Positions 58,040 through 64,000 of a stretch of 64,000 bases of DNA are shown here, piece by piece. Within the stretch, counting starts at the first letter, position 1. Each line of letters begins with the position of its first letter. The translations under genes were made by a program, and so were the position numbers. The DNA is from Megaustenia siamemsis (Eukaryota; Mollusca; Gastropoda; Stylommatophora; Ariophantidae), in the NCBI GenBank assembly GCA_032433765.1, contig JAVIAB010000073.1, forward strand, positions 55,417,565-55,481,564. The letters are read 5' to 3'. The notes beneath the pieces were generated by a model that saw only the letters and a program-made list of their open reading frames with translations, was not told the DNA's origin and made no database searches.

Positions 58040-59029
58040 CACTTTTGAAATAGCATATGAGGGACACAAGTTCCGCAATGTTAGAGAACGATCGAGGCGT
58101 GATTTGGTCTAACTTTTTGGAGTTTGGAAGTAATTATCTGTTTGATGTGTCTAACTTTTATGGGCACGGGAGTAGATTTGTATGGTTTTAAGGTCGACTT
58201 TTCGAATATGAGCCTAAATTTGTGTGTTCTGGCGGTAAAATCTTAGTGATTTGGTCTAACATTTTGGACCTTGAATAAAACTTCCTGCTCGTTGTATCCA
58301 ACTATTTATAACTGTCATGGAACTCCTGGTATTGCATCAGGGGTCAAAACGCGTTCAAGTAACCCGCCACTTGTATTATTTCCCCCACCATTGACCCGCT
58401 AGGTGGATTGTATCAGGGGCCGAATCGATTTAAAGTAACCCATGCATCATACTCGACAGCACTTCAAGTTGAAAATGAGGCCAGTTATCTCGATAACAGT
58501 AATCCTCTTCTCTGATTAGTTAATCCAGAGGTCAGTCATTTCGTTGATGGGTGTCCGACAGAAATCTTCTTCTCTGATTGGTTAACCTAGATGTTAGTCG
58601 AGGGTGGAATAGTGTCGTCTAACTTTTATTTACCAGATTATATTTAAACTAGTCGGATGTGAGACTTCGTGTTATAAGCGTGCTTGATTCACGGACGTTT
58701 ATTTTCATAGTACTGGTCAGTCTAGCGGTCTGTGTTGTAGTGGAATATTTTACGGTGTAAGTTGAATTTTTTTTTCTGTTTTTCTCTTAGCTCATAACGA
58801 TGTGATAGGTTATCATTAATGGAATTTCAGTTGTATTAATGGTGATGTGTATAAAGTACGTATGTTAAGCCTTGTCGAGTGTATTATTCCTTCGTTTTTC
58901 ATATGTTTATCTTATTGGTTCTTTAAAAAGTAGATATTTCAAGTCTTTTTGTAATTGATATTCAATGTTATTAATGTGTTACACTGGCGGTAAGGTAAAA
59001 ATACGCATGAAGGCAGAACGCTAGGCGAG

Positions 59030-59074
<45 letters not shown>

Positions 59075-59112
59075 GAAAGGTGGAATGGTAGGAGAGAAGT
59101 CTAGTAGGGGTT

Positions 59113-59149
<37 letters not shown>

Positions 59150-60042
59150 AGAAGAAAGGTGAAATGGTAGGAGAGAAGTCTAGTAGGGGTTAGAAGAGAG
59201 AGAGCGAGCGAGAGAGAGAAGCCTATGAGAAAGAAGGCGCGATGCTAGGTATAAATGGTGAGAATAATCAAGTGTTACAATAGGAGGGACGCTAAAAATA
59301 TGAGGGAGGGTGGGGAACTAAAGGGAGAGGCGGAGGGTGGACTGATAGGTTAGAAGTCTAAGAGCGGCTAGGGGAGAAAGAGAGAGAGAGAGAGAGAGGG
59401 AGAAGGAAGGCGAGATGATAGGGATAAATGGAGAGAATGAGTAAGTGTTTCAATTGAGGGAAATCTAGGCTGGAATAGTAGAGAGAGAGAGAGAGTGCGA
59501 GAGAGAGAGAGAGAGATAGCGAACCACTAACACCGAGGAACATATTTACACTACCAGCTTAGACTAACCGAGAATCTCTAACTGTTTCATCCCTTATGCT
59601 TCATTTATGGTACAACGCTAAGCAGCAACCCAACTACATAGCTATAAATAAATGTTATCCTTGTACTATATATTTACTCAATGTACTGAATATGTTTGTA
59701 ATGATATATAATATCAATGTATGTTATACAGCTATTGAGATAATAAAAGAATAAAATATATCTTTTGTCTTTTGTTTTATATTTAATGTTTTTCATTGAT
59801 GTTGTATAATCTACTAACCTATCACTATTGATCAAGTACATCAAGAACTCCAAAGTCAGCATACACCAGACATAAACAGGTCACTTCCGGGGTCACCGAG
59901 AGTAGAGGTCAACATCCGGACACGAAATGTTACGGTTAACCCCCCCTGTCTCTCGTGTACATTTGGCGCACCGCGCACCACACTATATATCTTTGTTAAT
60001 TTAGCACCACAATGCAGGTCAAAAGGACCCTTGTATACTACT

Positions 60043-60180
60043 AAAGAGTCCGTAGTCCTAGTCTGAATTAGCCATGATCGCAGAAGAAGAAATCGTGACT
60101 TTATCTGGAAAAAATGGGGCCGCCTGGCTTGATACTGACCACATCATCAACATATATGTTGTTAGTTAGAGACAATTGAT
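60043..60180 (+). mobile_element. 3' end of the LINE interrupted by the palindromic element
   Basis: Starts with the second AAAGAG copy and completes the reading frame (KESVVLV, stop at about 60064-60066). A 3' UTR containing GATCGCAGAAGAAGAA follows. The right boundary is approximate. Confidence 0.65.
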
Positions 60181-60537
60181 TATGTGTACTATTACCATAT
60201 TCCACATACAATATAAAGTGTGACAATTACTTATTATTCTCTGTTCTGTAAATACCAAGAGAAAGAAGGAATACATTCTTCAATTCGGATTAGCAAGATG
60301 TCAAATGTTATACATGTTATTATTTATAAACCAAAACGCAAGTTCTGTCAAAAAACACCCATTCTCTGTTGACGCTATTCCAGAAGGATTGCCTGAAAAG
60401 CTGCTTATTTTAATCTCAAAATGGCACTTCAGTTTTAATACGGAATTTGTGCCGTATTTATGTGTCAATATGGCTTGAGTATATAACTTTCTACTTATCT
60501 TTCCAGCGAATATTTTATGCAGGTTGTTTCAATGTAT
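60181..60537. other. Unassigned DNA
   Basis: Nothing recognised. Confidence 0.5.
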
Positions 60538-61005
60538 TTCATCATCATCATCATCATTATCATCGAGCGCCATCTCCGCATCGAAGTTTGGCTACCATGA
60601 AGCGCCATTCTGCTCTGTCTCTTGCTTTGATGGTGCAGGTTGTCATAGGCTGGTGTGTCCATCTTTTGATGTTACTCGTCCATGTTAGTCTTGGTCTGTC
60701 TCTGCCTCTTTTACCTTGTATTTTCCCCTCCAGGATTACTTTTAGTAGGCTGTTGTGTCTTTTAACATGGCCCAAAAATCGCAATTGTCTTGTTTGAATT
60801 CTGTTAAGTAGTTCTCTTGTCATTTTTAGTTATTTTAAGACTTCATCGTTTGTTTTCTTTTACTTCCATTCAATTCTACCTATTCTTCTATATATCCACA
60901 TTTCACAGGCTTCAATTCTCTGTTCTGTTTTCTTGTCTAATGTCCATGTTTCTGCACCATATAGGAATGTTGAGAAGACATAACATTTTGCTATTCAATG
61001 TTCAC
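60538..61005 (-). mobile_element. Non-LTR retrotransposon 3' part (family B, copy 2)
   Basis: The minus-strand frame at 60560-60823 is intact: LLNRIQTRQLRFLGHVKRHN, LLKVILEGKIQGKRGRDRPR, TWTSNIKRWTHQPMTTCTIK, WRFMVAKLRCGDGAR, then a (GAT)n tail (complement of 60541-60562). Upstream, broken frames continue to about 61000. Nearly the same protein as 61360-62369. Confidence 0.87.
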
Positions 61006-61059
61006 TATACACAAATATTCGTTTTGTAGCTTTATTGTATCGTGTATTATTGACAGGTG

Positions 61060-61190
61060 GGATTCAGGATATCAGAGCGACCTTGAACAGAACAACAGAA
61101 GTGGGAGATCTGACTAGAGAAAGAGATCCCCTCAGACGGGTTGTGTAAAGTTCTGAAAAGGACGCGCAATCTGATATGATGATGTTGCAG
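61060..61190 (+). mobile_element. LINE C-terminal scrap
   Basis: TLNRTTEVGDLTRERDPLRR in one plus-strand frame, matching INETLNITTEAVGDLT at 27630-27680; ends near GATATGATGATG. Very short. Confidence 0.4.
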
Positions 61191-61359
61191 ACATTTAAAT
61201 AAGCTAACTTTACCAGGATAAAGGTTGCGAATATGCGTATGTGTTAAATTTGAAACTAAAAAGTATCGTTTCATGAAGTAAAAAAAAAAAAAAGTAAAGT
61301 ACCCCCGTCACGCCAAGTGGCGTATAGGGAATATGGTGTTAGTGACCATAAATTTTACA

Positions 61360-62369
61360 TTTACGTTACACTAATGGAAAGATAATCAATAACCTAAGAT
61401 ATACTGATGATACTGTTCTACTAGCAGAAAATCCTAAAGATCTACAACAATTGCTTTCATGTGATAAACATAACAAGCAAAAAATATGGACAAGAAATGA
61501 ATATCAAAAAGACTAAAACTATGATCATAAACACAGAAAATTCTCAAGATCTACAATTAAATATCTTGGTTGAGGGAATACATTTGGAGACAGTCCAGAG
61601 CTACAACTACCTGGGACATACTATAACCAATGATGGAAAATGCAAAACTGAAATAAACAAAAGAATAGGTATGGCAAAAGGTAATTTTAATGTCATGAAA
61701 AATATCTATCTATCTATTCTCCTTTCGAGCCGAAGACGGCACATAGGGCAGAATCACAATCTCAAAAACAGAAACCTCGCGTGCCAAAGTGGCACATATT
61801 GCGGAGATCAACTATGGCTCTGTTTCCATAACAACACTTTTTACAATGACAGCTTGTCAAGCCATCGATCATGAAAAATATACTAACAACAAAACAAATA
61901 TCAGCAGGGCTGAAACTTAGAATGGCAAAATGTTACGTCTTCTCAATATTCCTGTATGGTGCAGAAACATGGACATTAGACAAGAAAACAGAACAGAGAA
62001 TTGAACAGAAAATTGAAGCCTTTGAAATGTGGATTTATAGAAGAATAGGTAGAATTGGATGGAAACAAAAGATAACAAACGATGAAGTTTTAAAACAACT
62101 GAAAATAAAAAGAGAACTACTAAATACAATTAAGACAAGACAAATGACATTTTTGGGGCATGTTAAAAGACACAACAGCCTACTAAAAGTAATATTGGAA
62201 GGAAAAATACAAGGTAAAAGAGGCAGAGACAGACCAAGACTAACAGGCACGAGTAACATCAAAAGATGGACAAGTCAGTCTATGTCAGCCTGCACCATCA
62301 AAGCAAGAAACATAGTAGAATGGCGATCCATGGTAGCCAACCTTCGTTGCGGAGAAGGCACGCGATGAT
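61360..62369 (+). mobile_element. Family B LINE (copy 3) inserted in SINE-A
   Basis: Flanked by GACCATAA[A/G]TTTTACA at 61344-61359 and 62370-62385 (16 bp, one mismatch). 5'-truncated inside the reverse-transcriptase palm: YTDDTVLLAENPKDLQQLL (about 61399-61455) holds the catalytic-type motif with Thr for Ala. A frameshift leads to MNIKKTKTMIIN, YNYLGHTITNDGKCKTE (61461-61700), then, after the SINE-E insert, LYGAETWTLDKKTE, FLGHVKRHNSLLKVILEGKI and LRCGEGTR, ending in CGATGATG. The frame 61871-62368 is open for 165 codons. Confidence 0.92.
61706..61868 (-). mobile_element. SINE-E (copy 2) inserted in the family B LINE
   Basis: 163 bp between exact 13-bp duplications TCATGAAAAATAT (61693-61705, 61869-61881). 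On the minus strand it ends GCCGTCTTCGGCTCGAAAGG and an ATAGATAGATAG tail. Removing it restores the LINE frame across the site. Same sequence as 25660-25895 but 5'-truncated. Confidence 0.92.
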
Positions 62370-62570
62370 GACCATAAGTTTTACAAACCTTCGGCATATG
62401 ATTTTCGGGGTAATGTGGTTGGTATTACGCCCGCGCCGCTTTACTTTCCCAGAAAAATCAGGTACCCATTTAAGGCTGGGTGAACCCGGAAACCGTCGGA
62501 TGGGATCAAATCCTACCCCTTGTCCTTTGTAGTCCAGTTCACTAACCACTGAGCTATCGCGGCTCCTGTA

Positions 62571-62841
62571 TCATGAAGTGTGTTTACTAAATTACTTTTA
62601 CCTTTCATGTCGCTTATTTTTTCTGACGTTGACGCTGTGACTAATTGTCATCGCCTAAAAAGACGTTAAATGAACGTAAACTTGCGCTGTGTTGTGGTTT
62701 TCAGCAAAGCTATGCTATTTGCGCCTTTCAGCTAACATGTCTGACTTCATCATGAAAGATCACGTGGTATCCCGAAGCGGTCATCCATCAAGTACTAACT
62801 ACGTCCATCTTTGCTGACTTTATAAAAATAAATAGTGCCTT
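62571..62841. other. Unassigned DNA
   Basis: Nothing recognised. Confidence 0.5.
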
Positions 62842-63053
62842 ACCAATGTTTTAGATTTAACAATGTTTTAGATTTAACAATGTTTTAGATTTAACAATGT
62901 TTTAGATTTTACAATGTTTTAGATTTAACAATGGTTTAGATTTAACAATCTTTTAGATTTAACAATGTTTTAGATTTAACAATGTTTTAGATTTAATGTT
63001 TTAGATTTAACTGTTTTAGATTTAACAATGTTTTAGATTTAACAATGTTTTAG
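62842..63053. repeat. 17-bp minisatellite x ~12
   Basis: Unit CAATGTTTTAGATTTAA; two or three units have lost internal bases (near 62995-63010). Confidence 0.95.
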
Positions 63054-63186
63054 TCATTAAACAAAACCTTATAATCTCAAGTGATACGTTTCCATCCTCT
63101 TATACTATATCCCACTTGAGAAAAGATGTGGCTGGAGTTCTTGTTAGAACTGCACATTGTTAGATACATTATAATGTTCCTCACAG
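63054..63186. other. Short spacer
   Basis: Unique sequence between two arrays. Confidence 0.6.
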
Positions 63187-63925
63187 ATAGATGCTGAAGG
63201 ACACGACAACCCACATAATGCTCACAAATAGTTTGGTGAGGGACACGACAACCCACATAATGCTCACAAATAGTTTGGTGAGGGACACGACAACCCACAT
63301 AATGCTCACAGATAGTTTGGTGAGGGACACGACAACCCACATAATGCTCACAAATAGTTTGGTGAGGGACACGACAACCCACATAATGCTCACAGATAGT
63401 TTGGTGAAGCACACGACAACCCACATCGTGCTCACAGATATTTCGGTGATGGACACGACAACCCACATAGTGCTAACAGATATTTTGGTGATGGACATGA
63501 CAACCCACATAGTGCTCACAGATATTTTGGTGATGGACACGACAACCCACGTAATGCTCACAGATATTTTGGTGATGGACACGACAACCCACATAATGCT
63601 CACAAATAGTTTGGTGATGGACACGACAACCCACATAGTGCTCACAGATATTTTGGTGATGGACACGACAACCCACATAATGCTCACAGTTAGTTTGGTG
63701 AAGGATACGACAACCCACATAATGTTCACAAATAGTTTGGTGATGGACACGACAACCCACACAATGCTCACAGATAGTTTGGCGATGAACACGACAACCT
63801 GCATAATGCTCACAGATAGTTTGGTGAAGGACACGACAACCCACAAAATGCTCACAGATAGTTTGGTGAAGGACACGACAACCCACATAATGCTCACAGA
63901 TAGTTTGGTGATGGACACGACTACC
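63187..63925. repeat. Minisatellite, 42-bp unit x ~17
   Basis: Unit ACAACCCACATAATGCTCAC + AGATAGTTTGGTGAAGGACACG with ATTTTGGTGATG and AAATAGTTTGG variants. Open on both strands for about 245 codons because the unit has no stop in several frames. No protein is inferred. Confidence 0.97.
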
Positions 63926-64000
63926 CGTTGGCTTTAATGGGCATTCTCAACTGGTGAAGATTCGTGTAATGTAACATGATATGACTGGGTTACAGAGACA

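Larger units (their letters stand above)
53010..60042. mobile_element. 7.03-kb palindromic element with ~3-kb inverted arms; probable Polinton/Maverick derivative
   Basis: Left arm 53010-55984 and right arm 57013-60042 are reverse complements with high identity, joined by a 1028-bp spacer. The ends are AGTAGTATACAAGGGTCC and its complement, 18 of 18 bases. The hexamer AAAGAG stands directly outside both ends (53004-53009, 60043-60048). Six-bp duplications, long inverted ends and 5'-AG termini are the published hallmarks of Polintons. Both arms carry a frame with DNLCFFGCLAVHRG, which I associate with the segment ahead of the Polinton polymerase. No integrase, polymerase core, ATPase or capsid gene is present, so it is non-autonomous. 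Alternatives are a foldback element or another long-inverted-repeat DNA transposon with 6-bp duplications. Confidence 0.7.
57013..60042 (-). repeat. Right arm of palindromic element
   Basis: 3030 bp, the mirror of the left arm. Differences from the left arm: two extra 21-bp units (+42 bp), a ~75-bp local duplication around 59075-59200 (AGTCTAGTAGGGGTTAGAAG occurs twice; once on the left), different CT/GA tract lengths, a 6-bp in-frame difference near 57210, and scattered substitutions. These show that the arms are separate sequences and not an assembly echo. Confidence 0.95.
61280..62570 (-). mobile_element. SINE-A (copy 7), split by a LINE insertion
   Basis: Reverse-oriented SINE-A. The 3' part (A-run, CACGCCAAGTGGCG, ATATGGTGTTAGTGACC) is at 61280-61359, and the rest (core complement GGTACCCATTTAAGG, B-box complement, GAGCTATCGCGGCTCC head) at 62370-62570. 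The outer flanks TCATGAAGT (61271-61279 and 62571-62579) form a 9-bp target duplication. The insert between the two parts is 1010 bp. Confidence 0.9.

Noticed and set aside
54953..58078. Lys/Arg/Gln-rich repeat proteins in both arms (116 and 130 codons)
   Set aside because: They correspond to the 21-bp minisatellite, whose unit number differs between arms; no evidence of translation, and the opposite strand is also open.
53010..60042. The palindrome as an assembly artefact
   Set aside because: Arms differ by substitutions, repeat units and a local duplication, the spacer is unique, and a clean 6-bp target duplication brackets the whole element.
63181..63937. Open frames of about 245 codons on both strands
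   Set aside because: A 42-bp minisatellite without stops in several frames on both strands; mutually exclusive reading and no protein-like evidence.

Overview
The window reads as intergenic or intronic DNA from an AT-rich animal genome. The retroposon families (tRNA-headed SINEs with a shared AAATGGGTACC core, endonuclease-type non-LTR retrotransposons ending in GAT repeats, a mariner relic, many minisatellites) look to me like those of a gastropod mollusc. That assignment rests on memory of such families, not on a search. I find no intact host protein-coding gene, no functional tRNA or rRNA, and nothing bacterial. The long open frames in the window are minisatellites whose period is a multiple of three.

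Layout. 0-20 kb: decayed non-LTR retrotransposon 3' ends (three at least: 0.88-1.63, 5.86-6.43, 14.2-15.4 kb), a GA-rich block, a chimeric SINE with two tRNA-like heads (9.5 kb), an inverted pair of a ~650-bp repeat (10.1-12.6 kb) and a mariner transposase relic (17.2-18.6 kb). 20-45 kb: a run of minisatellites (30, ~37, 42, 51, 52, 42, 46, 56 and 31 bp units) alternating with LINE tails and SINEs, including a solo LTR (35168-36491) that splits a LINE. 45-52.4 kb: more LINE tails, a SINE built tRNA-core-tRNA with a 13-bp target duplication, and 54-bp and 27-bp minisatellites. 53.0-60.0 kb: a 7.03-kb palindromic element. 60-64 kb: a LINE tail, a three-deep nest of retroposons, and 17-bp and 42-bp minisatellites.

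The most interesting object is the element at 53010-60042. It has ~3-kb near-identical inverted arms, a ~1-kb spacer of 135-bp repeats, 5'-AG/CT-3' ends and an exact 6-bp target duplication (AAAGAG) inside the tail of a non-LTR retrotransposon. Both arms carry the same 64-codon open frame containing DNLCFFGCLAVHRG, which I associate with the region upstream of the Polinton/Maverick protein-primed DNA polymerase. Six-bp duplications and AG ends are also Polinton hallmarks. My reading is a palindromic, coding-deficient Polinton derivative (two copies of one end joined head to head), comparable to snap-back defective genomes of protein-primed replicons. This is inference and needs a genome search.

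The other parts do not form a pathway; they are a record of transposition. Several insertions are datable relative to each other because they are nested with intact target duplications (61.3-62.6 kb; 34.8-36.7 kb; 52.8-60.1 kb), and one LINE/SINE pair in the window shares its 3' tail, pointing to the enzyme source of the SINE.
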